Assembly: GCF_050436995.1 (NCBI RefSeq)
Contig: NC_134765.1
Span: forward strand, 10,257,501 to 10,321,500
Direction of reading: 5' to 3'
From: Anticarsia gemmatalis
Taxonomy: Eukaryota > Arthropoda > Insecta > Lepidoptera > Erebidae
DNA length: 64,000 nucleotides
Shown one piece after another: positions 22,101 to 30,504 of this stretch; positions within the stretch are counted from its first letter, which is position 1, and the number at the start of each line of letters is the position of its first letter. The notes under the pieces were generated by a model. The model saw only the letters and a list, made by a program, of their open reading frames with translations. It made no database searches and was not told the origin of the DNA. The translations under genes and the position numbers were made by a program.

Positions 22101-25100
22101 AGAACGACACGAGACAGAGACGCGCCTCCAAGAATGGATGGCAGAAGAACGACGACTGCTAGAAGAACGCCTAGCGAAACACGTAGCGAGCGAGAAGAAT
22201 GCTCTAGAAATAAGACTGGCTAAGAAGATAGCAGAGGTAGAAGAACAGAAGACTCTGTTAGAAGAGAGAATGCAGCGTTATAAAGAATTATATGATATAC
22301 AAGTAGAGGCTGATAGAGAAGAATTAGCAATGGCAGATAATGATCTAGAAGAGTGTGTGAACTGCGGAGAAGAGTATGTTAAAGATATGAAGAAGTTTGG
22401 CAAGGAGTTTGAAGAGGGTAAGTTTGTTAAACTTTATTTTCGGAAGCAGCTAAGGCCTCCAATAAATGGGGTTGCTCACGGGCGTTCGGTTAGTCATAAT
22501 CAAGTCTAGTAGATTTTCCATCCAGCATCAGCTTTTTCTCTTAAAATGCGATAACGAATTAATTCAGCAGTTTTTTAGTTTATAAGTTGTTATAATGCAG
22601 TGGTGTAATATTTTGTATTTGTAGGTACGAACGCGATCAACGTAGATATGGAAGTGCTCAGCAAGAACGTGGTCGACGTAGTGGAACATCTCAACGATCA
22701 GATGATACAAGTACTGGACCAGACGAAGGCACATGTTGAGGTAACTAGCGATGACCATCGTTTACTTATCAATACAATACATAAAACAGTAGTAAATTAT
22801 ATATAGAGGTTTTAACACATAAAAAATAACATCATGGAGCAGAGACATAACGCAGAAAATACTTACGTCGACACACCATGAACGGGCGACTAAATGACAG
22901 GCTACAGCCTTCCTTCGGCACTCAATACATAATATCAGCTTCTTAATACAGTAATTTCAGTAAAACCTAAAAAAAATCTTTCTTCTGGTTTCTTATTACA
23001 CACTATGTTATGTAGGTGCTATTTATATGTATTTTACACATGTTTTTGTTGTTTTGCAGCAAGAAGTAAGCACAGTAGTATCCCAAGACGAAAGCTCTTG
23101 CAAGCAGTTCCTACAAGCCATCGACGAGACGCTCACAGACATTATCAACACTACCAAGCAGATGATGGATCAACTTGTACATAACATTGAGGTAATCTAT
23201 ACAATTCTAATATTTATACATTTTTACAGAACAGTGTATATACTTATATACTTGGCCCATTTTATACGTGCGAACTGCGTCATGCCATACTATCAAGCTC
23301 TCTCTGATTTATTGTAATAATTACAATAACATTTTTCGACTGCCTCGATGGCGCTTTGGTTTAGGTCGCCACGCCGCGACCATTGCGTCGGGAGGTCGTG
23401 GGTTCGATTCCCACACGGAAAAATTATTTCAGCGATCCACAAGTCATTGTTTCAGTTTTACTTTGTGTTCGTTGTTTGTATATTTGTAAAATTCCCCGCG
23501 ATAGAAAAGCATTTCTTAGTGTTGGAGTTGTCTTTTTAACAAATAATCTATGGCTCCATCTTGTACTACAATTTAGCTTATTTGTTTCCAGAGCACCAAC
23601 TCGGCAGCAGTAACCTCACTATCAAGCCTCTCGTCGTCGACCTCCCAGCTCATCTCTTTGTCCACACAACAGCAGCAACTGCACACATCCCACAGCTCCA
23701 CAGCTCGCGCTCACGTGTGTGAGATACACGAACAGTTGCTGGCCGCGGTCGACACGCTGGCGGCCTTGGAGGCCAAGTACCTCAGCCAAGAGTATAAGGT
23801 GTACTCTCCTACTGGTATGTCGCTTTCATGTACAGCTTTTGCTACATAACTTGTGAACTTAAACTCGAAAGATCGGCTAAAGGAATAAGTTTCTGTAGAA
23901 CGATATTTTCAGTCAACGAAACGTCTTTATAACACTAACAGACTGGCCAAACTACGTCAGGGTATAGTACCTACAATTTTATACCGTTAGTTCCATTTAA
24001 ATCTTGTCCCAAAAAAAACAATCATATTAAAAAAGAATTATACGTATTGGTAGTTCTTCAAAAATTATGTGCGTACATATATTTCGCTGATTCATTTTTA
24101 TGTACATAGATTTTCTTTGCAAGGAAAAAAGAGCATTAATTTTTCACTATCGCAAAGGGAAATGGTAGTTATAGCTATGAGCTCCTCTAATTTATTTGAC
24201 AACTCTTCATTTATTATTGTCCTATGTAAAACAGTGAAAAACGGAGGTATTATATCAAAATGTTGTTTGTTGGTGACAGGCAAGACTCCGTCCCGCACGG
24301 ACTACAGGTACCCGCGCATGTTGGCGGCCACGTCGCCGCACGACAGAATACTGGCGCGGTTCAGAGCTATGAGACAGAATAGCGACGAGGTAAGCATATT
24401 TTGTATAGTTATTAGTAATAGTTAAATGGTTTTTATGTATACTTGATTAACATTTCTCAGTTTCTAATTGGATCCAAGACTGACTACATATACGTATTCT
24501 CCAATATATTAACTGTTACGTACGCGATTGAGTTTATTCATTGTTCTTAACAAAATTAATATTTTTCAATATATTTATGAAAGTTGCTTGTCTAAACGGC
24601 AGAATCGAACTACATACATTTTTGTCTAAGTAGTGCCTAATGCACTGCACTGTAGAATCGGGTAAAAACAATGATGATTATCTATAATAAATAATTATAA
24701 CATTGTATTATATATAATAAATAATTATAACATTGATCATCTTGCAGGACTGCGTGGTGATAGAATCAGACGTGGAGCCAGCAGCGAGTGACTCGGAGGG
24801 CTCGCTGTCGGAGGACTCGGCCGTGTTCGCCGCGCCCTCCCCGCCCACCGACACCAGGGACAACAGGCTGGACAACAGGTCGGACAGCAGGTCCGCCAGC
24901 AAGATCGTCAAGTGTACTTCCGAGACTGATATTTATAGCATGAAGAAGGTAATGTAGTATTATTGAGTTGCCCTTATTCTTCTTTATCTCACAATGTGCT
25001 TCATACTTTGAAAATGTCATAATTGTTATTTTTTATAATAAGCAATTTTCTTTGTCTAATACTTAGATAGCTCGAAAAGTCAAAATGTAGTCACAACCGA

Positions 25101-25420
25101 AAATCGTTCTATCGGTTGCTGTCTTATTGGATTAATTCCCCAAGGACATTATTTAAAATGAAACCGTTGGACGTGGTACTTTGGTACTTTACGTACTTAT
25201 GGATAGATTTAAAGGGGAATACAGTAGTCATGTTACAGAGACTGAATTCTGACTATAGTAAATATATAGTTCTGTTTGACTAATAACGTATTGTTTTTCA
25301 CAGCAAAACGAACAAAACGGCAAAGAAAACACGGAACGTCCCGTTTCACACAAGAAACCATCAAAGTTGCCCGCCCCCTCGACGCTCAAGAAACCGCTTG
25401 TAGAACGAAACGCAAACTGA
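10155..25420 (+). CDS. Klp61F: Kinesin-5 (bipolar mitotic spindle motor)
   Basis: Kinesin-5 is a plus-end-directed homotetrameric motor that cross-links and slides antiparallel spindle microtubules. Twenty exons join in frame (1,149 codons plus stop): 10155-10216, 11030-11177, 11624-11773, 13477-13695, 13956-14044, 14916-15164, 17792-18045, 18507-18736, 19357-19520, 19944-20083, 20440-20531, 20885-21088, 21497-21664, 22036-22417, 22625-22740, 23060-23191, 23592-23814, 24280-24389, 24748-24948, 25304-25420. All introns are GT-AG and every phase matches. The motor domain shows the P-loop GQTGTGKT (97-104), the family mark DPLAGIIPR after loop 5, switch I NAQSSRSH (219-226) and switch II DLAGSE (255-260). 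A neck and a long heptad-rich stalk follow. A BimC box begins near 1007, with Thr1010-Pro as the presumed CDK1 site, and there is a KEN tripeptide at 1118-1120. The length is slightly above the roughly 1,060 residues of fly and human homologues. The start codon has A at -3. The symbol is that of the fly orthologue (KIF11/Eg5 in vertebrates). Exon borders were read by eye. Confidence 0.95.
10855..11000 (+). repeat. Dispersed repeat, 'CTGGGCAAGG' family
   Basis: The copy shares the core CCAATGCTGGGCAAGG, TTGAGTCCA and GGCCAAGTGCGGGTTG with copies at 43614-43700 and 52898-53045 (+) and shorter ones at 42478-42560 and 62310-62400 (-). No coding capacity is visible; it is probably a SINE or the 3' end of a LINE. 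This copy ends only 30 bases before kinesin exon 2. Confidence 0.75.
11888..12001. mobile_element. MITE, family CCCGGTTTCTGAG
   Basis: The terminal inverted repeats are about 45 bases: CCCGGTTTCTGAG.TACATTTAG on the left and its complement CTAAATGTACCTCAGAAACC on the right. Relatives lie at 28155-28270 and 63844-63945. It sits in kinesin intron 3 and is non-coding. Confidence 0.8.
12426..12872. mobile_element. Fold-back MITE nested in the hAT-like element
   Basis: Long inverted arms start GTTACTGTAAAAGCCCGAAC and carry paired GGTAAATC-TAAGATT blocks, with the complement at 12786-12872. The centre holds smaller hairpins, such as AGCCCCGCTTCGCGGGGCT near 12573 and a pair of AACTATGT/ACATAGTT blocks. 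It is non-coding. Confidence 0.75.
13041..13150. repeat. Tandem repeat of about 21-22 bp, five units
   Basis: The unit CTGATTGAAAATTCGTAAGA recurs five times with few changes (CTGATC, CTGATT, CTGTTT, CTGATT, TTGATC openings). It lies inside the hAT-like element and could be a subterminal or internal array of that element. Confidence 0.85.
14157..14409 (-). mobile_element. Non-autonomous Helitron, family A
   Basis: It is complete. On the + strand it reads A, CTAG at 14157, the CGCAACTTCGCTTGCG hairpin, the body, and TTTAATATTAGTATAGA ending at 14409, then T. It lies in kinesin intron 5 and encodes nothing. Confidence 0.92.
15435..16496 (+). pseudogene. Reverse transcriptase C-terminal part, LINE remnant
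   Basis: The frame is open from Tyr at 15435 to the stop at 16494-16496 but has no usable ATG at its 5' end. This indicates truncation rather than a complete protein. Visible motifs are GVPQGSNLGPLLFLIFVNDL, the catalytic AYADDIKIF (YADD box) and the thumb region with WAP and RRFVRAL. The endonuclease domain, the first RT blocks and ORF1 are missing. The frame is otherwise unbroken, so the insertion is probably fairly recent. It lies in a kinesin intron and should be spliced out. Confidence 0.85.
16700..17581. mobile_element. Long inverted-repeat element with 8-bp target duplication
   Basis: Two arms of about 300 bases are near-perfect complements (16700 to about 17008, and about 17275 to 17581). 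The outer ends read GGTATATTCCCG and CGGGAATATACC. TGTAACTG is repeated on both sides (16692-16699 and 17582-17589), giving an 8-bp target site duplication. Inside each arm, a GTCCACCCCGGGTGGACA palindrome recurs in variants, each followed by AGTGA- or AAAG-type spacers. An 8-bp duplication with a GG terminus is compatible with Merlin- or hAT-like mobilisation. It is inserted in the LINE 3' UTR. Confidence 0.85.
18357..18445 (-). repeat. tRNA-like SINE head remnant
   Basis: The complement carries CGGGTTCGAATTCCGAG (box B) and a degenerate A-box near CGGTTGGTATG. Similar pieces occur at 37350-37415 and 45640-45740. It lies in kinesin intron 7. Confidence 0.5.
18901..19098 (-). mobile_element. 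Non-autonomous Helitron, family C
   Basis: On the + strand it starts CTAG, then CTTTTACCCGCGACTTCGTCC, and ends ATTTATAATATTAGTATGGA. The body matches the first half of 1849-2333. The target-site bases are not the ideal A/T, so one end may have decayed. It lies in kinesin intron 8. Confidence 0.7.
20705..20778 (+). repeat. LINE 3'-tail fragment ending in AGAAGAAG
   Basis: The fragment contains GGCTTGAACAACTT, GACACTAGGTTGACC and a terminal AAGAAGAAGAATAAGG run. It is shared with 40105-40318 and 62803-62973. Only the 3' end is present, as expected for 5'-truncated retrotransposition. It lies in kinesin intron 11. Confidence 0.7.
23345..23425 (+). repeat. tRNA-derived SINE head
   Basis: A clear A-box region (GATGGCGCTTTGGTTTAGG) and B-box (GTGGGTTCGATTCCCAC) lie at near-tRNA spacing. 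The acceptor arms do not pair, so it is a SINE head rather than a tRNA gene. It lies in kinesin intron 16. Confidence 0.55.
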
Positions 25421-25560
25421 CAATAGTAGTAGTAATATTATACTATACACTTGTAGAATTCTGTCCGGTACCTTTTGATTGTGGCGAGATGTGTTCGAAA
25501 GCACAATGAGGCAACTACGAAAGTCTTTGAAAGCCAAAAACAATTTGTACAAATGATCAA

Positions 25561-25566
25561 ATTAAA
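25561..25566 (+). other. Candidate kinesin-5 poly(A) signal (ATTAAA)
   Basis: This is the first ATTAAA/AATAAA-type hexamer after the kinesin stop codon, 141 bases downstream. Later candidates lie near 26474 and 26759, so the true end is uncertain. Confidence 0.3.
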
Positions 25567-25606
25567 CATTTATTTCAAACTCCACAAACGGAAAATTGTA
25601 GTATCA

Positions 25607-25850
25607 AGCTTAGCCTTTCTTCCAAACTATATTGGAATCGGTTACCAGTCTCACCGGATACAGCTGAATACCAGTGTTTTACATGGAGCGACTGCCTATC
25701 GGACCTCCACAACCCGGGGCCCACAATTTAACGTGCCTTCCGGAACACGGAGAAACTCGAAATGTATAAGACCCCTCGGCAAGCGTGGCTTAACCTCAGA
25801 GATCGGTCCGCGCGGCTGTTGTTAACTAAGCCACAAGCTAACTAGAGTAC
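25607..25850 (+). repeat. Probable LINE 3' fragment downstream of kinesin-5
   Basis: It is GC-richer than its surroundings and contains ATCGGACCTCCACAACCC, AATTTAACGTGCCTTCCG and GAACACGGAG. I recognise these as parts of a retrotransposon tail dispersed in lepidopteran genomes. The open frames across it are not a gene. It may lie inside the kinesin 3' UTR. Confidence 0.5.
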
Positions 25851-26061
25851 CTAAGTACTTTCTTTGTAGCAAGCCTGTTCTTTACTAAATAAGTTGTAAT
25901 CCACAGTTCAAAATACTTTTAACATGTTTACGCTCATATGACAAACGTATACGTGCGTACTCGCTGTAAAAACATAGTATTTGTACAGAATTGTATCGGT
26001 ATGAACCGGATATTGAGATTTAATTGCTGGGCAAAAGCTGTTCTATCTAGATATGCGTATA

Positions 26062-26305
26062 CTAGCTTACCCCCGCAACTTCGCTTGCGTCACATAAGAG
26101 AGAATGGGTCATAAATTTCCCCGTTTTTGTAACATTTTTTACTGGTACTCTGCTCCTATTGGTCATAGCGTCATGATATAGCCTATAGCCTTCCTCGATA
26201 AATGGACTATCTAACACTGAAAGAAGTTTTCAAATCGGACCAGTAACTCCTGAGATTAGCGCGTTCAAACAAACAAACTCTTCAGCTTTATAATATTAGT
26301 ATAGA
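26062..26305 (-). mobile_element. Non-autonomous Helitron, family A
   Basis: It runs A, CTAG at 26062, a variant hairpin region (CGCAACTTCGCTTGCG), the family-A body, and TTTATAATATTAGTATAGA to 26305, then T. It is complete and non-coding. Confidence 0.9.
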
Positions 26306-27895
26306 TTTTATTTCGGTATGGCCATTGTAACTGACTGTAACTTAGTTTAAATTAAAAGTTATTGAAGGGAGATCGAAAGTAAGGTGTTGAAGTAATATGA
26401 TTTGGTGTTGGGGTGTCATTTTCGTAGCTCGTCTCATTGTAATTCCCACCTAATTTGGTATAGCAATTTAGGAGATTAAAGTAAGTATGTATTCAGTGTG
26501 TTTATGCTTATTTTTATATTGTATTCGTAGATATTATATTACGTAATAATGATTTTTAAAATATGTATAATAAGCAATTATTATTATGACTTTCTAAAGA
26601 ACCAATTTTGGAAACCAAATTAAGGTTTAGCAAATATGACAATTCAAATTGAGTTATAACATTATAATTGTATTTCTTGGTGCTTATTTTCGAATTAAAT
26701 TCTCAATTTCATTATTCTGAAAATATAATCAGATTAGATTAAACATACTACTAAATACTAAATAAATGCAACTTTTTCAATGAAAGGAACTATTTCCATG
26801 TTCCTCCTAGAGTTCAAATATAATAGCAACATTCTTTAGGCGCTCATAATCAAATTTTATTTCATATGTAGTCAAATAAAAACACTGCCGAACGGATTTG
26901 TGTTAAATATACGTGTTAAACAATTATTATCTGCGTTACGATTTTCTGCATCTCAACCAAGTTGCTATGGAAAATTTTGTAAAAAGAAACTAGCGTGAGT
27001 CGCACGAACAAATTTTTAGAGTACTTTTATGTGAAATCTTTGTGTGTGAATAGTCGGTAGTACCGCATGTAGGAAAACCGACTACTAATTGGGCAGTCCT
27101 AAAAATGATCCAAGGTATGCGCATCTTTCTCAAAATATAAAAGCAGTATTTTAAAATTCATTCAATCCGTGTAAAAAATCGTGTCGATGTCACAAAACAT
27201 TTGTAATTAAGTTATTTGGTGTTAATATAATATTTGTATGAGATTTATAACGTTAGCCGTATTATTATTATTTTAGATAATTATATATTTTAGTATGGAC
27301 GATGGAGCATCACATACAGTGTTTATATCGATAATTCTATCGAGTTTCTTTTCTTTAGCTTCTATTTTCAGTGGCCTGTGTCAAAATGTCAATGTAAAAT
27401 TCCCTATATGGCTATAGATTTAGCTCTAACTCTTCATAAATAAAAACATAAAAATATATTTTTGGAGTAAGAACATTAGGGTAGTAATGTAAAATTTAGT
27501 GAATATTTTTCTTGCCTTGAGTGAAAAGTTGCTTTATCCAAACGTATAATTTAATCGAACAATGTTGTACTTCTGGACAGGGGTCTCCTCTTGGTTTAAA
27601 ATAAAAGTAAGGCCTTTGGGTATAATTATACGAAGATTTTAAATTTTCAGTTTGAGTGACATATTGTTGAAAAGAAAGGATAAAATACAGCATCTTGACA
27701 TTTCAGCAGGCCATAAATCTTCAAAAAAACTAGGTAATCTACAAAATAGTTTGTACTTGTACTATAGTAATCAGGTCGTTGTAAGTGCATGTGTCAGTGA
27801 CCACTGTATCATTGTGTTACTTCATCTTATCGTGAGAGTGTGTGCTCTGAATAAATTATAATTTACTCACTAACATGACGTTTTATTCGCTCAAT
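26306..27895. other. Convergent intergenic DNA, no gene recognised
   Basis: The stretch is AT-rich. No exon-like frame or complete repeat was recognised. Some of it could be kinesin 3' UTR if a distal poly(A) site is used. Confidence 0.35.
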
Positions 27896-28109
27896 AGCCA
27901 CCTTTATACACACACTGTATCGCACGTTCTTAGTATCGTACAGTATAACGCGATAACGCTTGTGCTTGCAGCGCGCTCTGAGAGAGCGATTTCTTCGCGG
28001 GCGCGGGGAGGTGAGCGCGGCGCGTGCTCTTTACTTTCCCCTTACACGTGCGCTCTTTTACGCGTGATTGTTGTTTCATGCGCGATAGAGGGTGTGTGTA
28101 AAGGTGGCT
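27896..28109. mobile_element. MITE, family AGCCACCTTTACACACAC
   Basis: The terminal inverted repeats are AGCCACCTTTATACACACAC... and ...GTGTGTGTAAAGGTGGCT. The interior is GC-rich, with GCGCGCTCTGAGAGAGCG-type hairpins. The copy at 42184-42360 has the same ends in the opposite orientation. A target duplication is not clear here. Confidence 0.8.
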
Positions 28110-28154
28110 TATTTTTCTATCAGTTTCTTGTAAAATAAAGTTTCATCATTGATG

Positions 28155-28270
28155 CCCGGTTTCTGAGGCACATTTAGAGGTAGTTTATCTATTTATAAAC
28201 TGTCATTTTCATGAGTTTAAACACTATTAAATAGTTGAACTACCGCTTAATGTACCTCAAAAACAGGGGG
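28155..28270. mobile_element. MITE, family CCCGGTTTCTGAG
   Basis: It has inverted ends CCCGGTTTCTGAGGCACATTT and AATGTACCTCAAAAACAGGGG around ATAAACTGTCATTTTCATGAG. It is the same family as 11888-12001 and 63844-63945. Confidence 0.8.
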
Positions 28271-28713
28271 TGAGTTTGTAATAAAATCAAAATCTACTGA
28301 ATGAAATTTGGAACAGAACAGGCTGATTAATTTCCAAGGTTTTAGTGTATATTCATTAAAATTAACCGAAACAAAACAAATTATAAAAAAGTTAGTGGGA
28401 GTTTTCGTATCTAACGAAACAATTTTTTTCATTAGGTGAATTAGTTTGAATTGCAGCACAAGTGTGTAGAAATGAAAGGAGTAAGTATTTTCAATGTATT
28501 TATTAGCAAATAGAGTACTTACATTTACAGAGTACGTTGGCTTACTCCAGGCTGAATATTACACGTTATTATAAATTCAGATAGTTATAATTGAGCTAAT
28601 TATAGGTAGAGGTATTAATTATCCTGAGCCAGTCTTGTGTAATAACCTTATCTTATAAAAATTACATTGCGACTAATTCTACAAAATAAGAAAGCGAAAT
28701 TTAATTTAAATGT

Positions 28714-28742
28714 TTTTTCGCGCCATTGTTTGGCGCGAAAAT
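28714..28742. promoter_or_regulatory. Inverted pair of E2F-like sites
   Basis: TTTTTCGCGCCA and TGGCGCGAAAA form a 12/11-base inverted repeat around TTGTT. Each half contains TTTCGCGCC, which fits the E2F/DP consensus. It sits between two convergent genes, far from any recognised promoter, so function is unproven; it could equally be a hairpin from a decayed element. Confidence 0.4.
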
Positions 28743-30107
28743 GCTGCCATTATTTGTTTGTATGTACCGATTGTCTATGACTTTGACGTGTATTCCATTC
28801 AGCCTGGATGAAACCTTGTCTATTTACAATCTCACAAAGAGCTACCCGATTTCACCAAATAATCATTATAATTTAACATGTAAATAAATACTACGTTGAA
28901 ATTTGATGAAATCAAGCATAAGACTAACTAAATAGTTTATATTTCGACAATATGGCTTGACACTACGAAAAACACATTAAAATAAATGTATTTTAAAAGC
29001 ATAGCCTTTTAAATAAATAGTTTTGAGCACCAGTTTATAGGACTCTTATTATAAGTGCCGGTTTCACCACTTACGGATAGACTATCTAAAAGATAATTTG
29101 ACTATCCGAGCTAAACGGTGCTTTTTAAGTGATGAAACTGGCTTTTAATAAATAAATTAGGGAACAATAAAGACTTAGAAAAGTATCTGTTTTATGTTTT
29201 TTTTTTTTTGGATAAAATCCTAGACCATAGGTTTAAGGGAATAAACATTTCAGTTCAAAAAATATTTAGTCTGTTTGAATTCTTTTTTACCATTTTTCTT
29301 GACTCGATAATTAGGTACCAAAATCTTACTTTAAGTTGGATACATAACAATATTACAGAAACTACTGGCCTTTTAGAAACAAAAGCCCGATTTCATCCCT
29401 TCTAGATAAGCAAATAGCTTATCAAATTTAAAAATATTGCAAACACGTGGTCAGATTAACATTGGTATATTTTAAAGAAATAGGAGAAACTTTACTAAGT
29501 CAAAAGATCCTTATTCCGTACAATATTTACGTATAAATAACTAAAATACTAAACGTGTATATAATATAATAGTTATTGTTTGGTTTTTCGTACTAAAACT
29601 AAGATTAAACTGTTCACTATTACTATTTTTTATTTTGACAATTTTAAATGATTTTAGATAACGTACTTATAAACATGAACATGAGCAGATTTTTTTAAGG
29701 AATATTAAGCAATGTTATTATAGCTATAGAACTGTGTATAACTATAGAATTTTGTAAATAATGCGCAAATATCTATATAAAACTGTAGTATGTACGTAGC
29801 TGTTATAACCGTAACCACGAAAGGCATGCAAGAAAATGCAAAACTATCTATAAAAAAAAACATATAATAACCTATTTCTCAACGTTCATGTTCAAAAGTG
29901 CGCATAATATTAACAAATTTACAGATTATTAAAAAATCGTGCGTTCTTTTTAATACAGTATGTAATAAATAATTTCGAAAATATGTTACAAATTCTGTAT
30001 AGCCAGTGACAAGTAGAATGGTGGGAGTTTTTAAATGCCGACAAAAAATAAATATTAAATAACTAAAATAAATAAATTATCTTAAAAACTAGACGTGTTA
30101 TTTTGTA
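28743..30107. other. AT-rich intergenic DNA, nothing recognised
   Basis: There is no supported exon. Near 29055-29150 there is a short palindromic stretch (GTGCCGGTTTCACCACTT... and ...AAGTGATGAAACTGGC), perhaps a degenerate MITE. Confidence 0.35.
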
Positions 30108-30113
30108 TTTATT
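30108..30113 (-). other. Candidate Masquerade poly(A) signal (AATAAA)
   Basis: On the - strand, this is the first AATAAA after the stop codon at 30505-30507, about 390 bases downstream. It is positional inference only. Confidence 0.35.
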
Positions 30114-30504
30114 TACATTGCGTTTACAGTAGGATACTGTGCGTTAAATAACAAGTTTTAAATGCAGATTACAGTCGTTTTCATAGTAGCTACTAATTCT
30201 AGAAAAAAGTGTCATCGAATAAAAATAATATTTAAAGAAAATCATTCGCTTACATGTTTTATCAATTCCACATTGAAAAATAGAGGGATACACATTACGC
30301 ATTAAAAGACTGACCTAAATTATTTTGAGCCAATTTTGAGCATCTCACAAACCAAATTCCGAGATTCCTACAATCTGTGTAGGAACACAACAATTCACTC
30401 ACAAAAATATCAACCACGACTTTCGAACACAACATGGCGTCTTAAACCGCCATTTTCACTGCGTCGAGGTTTTAAAAATGTCCTTGAATATATCGTTGGT
30501 GTGA

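Noticed and set aside
23345..23425. Possible tRNA gene
   Set aside because: A- and B-boxes are present, but the acceptor and anticodon stems do not pair. It fits a tRNA-derived SINE. The same reasoning applies to the other tRNA-like remnants listed.
25276..25825. Overlapping + strand frames downstream of kinesin as a separate gene
   Set aside because: The first part is kinesin exon 20 in another frame, and the rest is a retrotransposon tail fragment.
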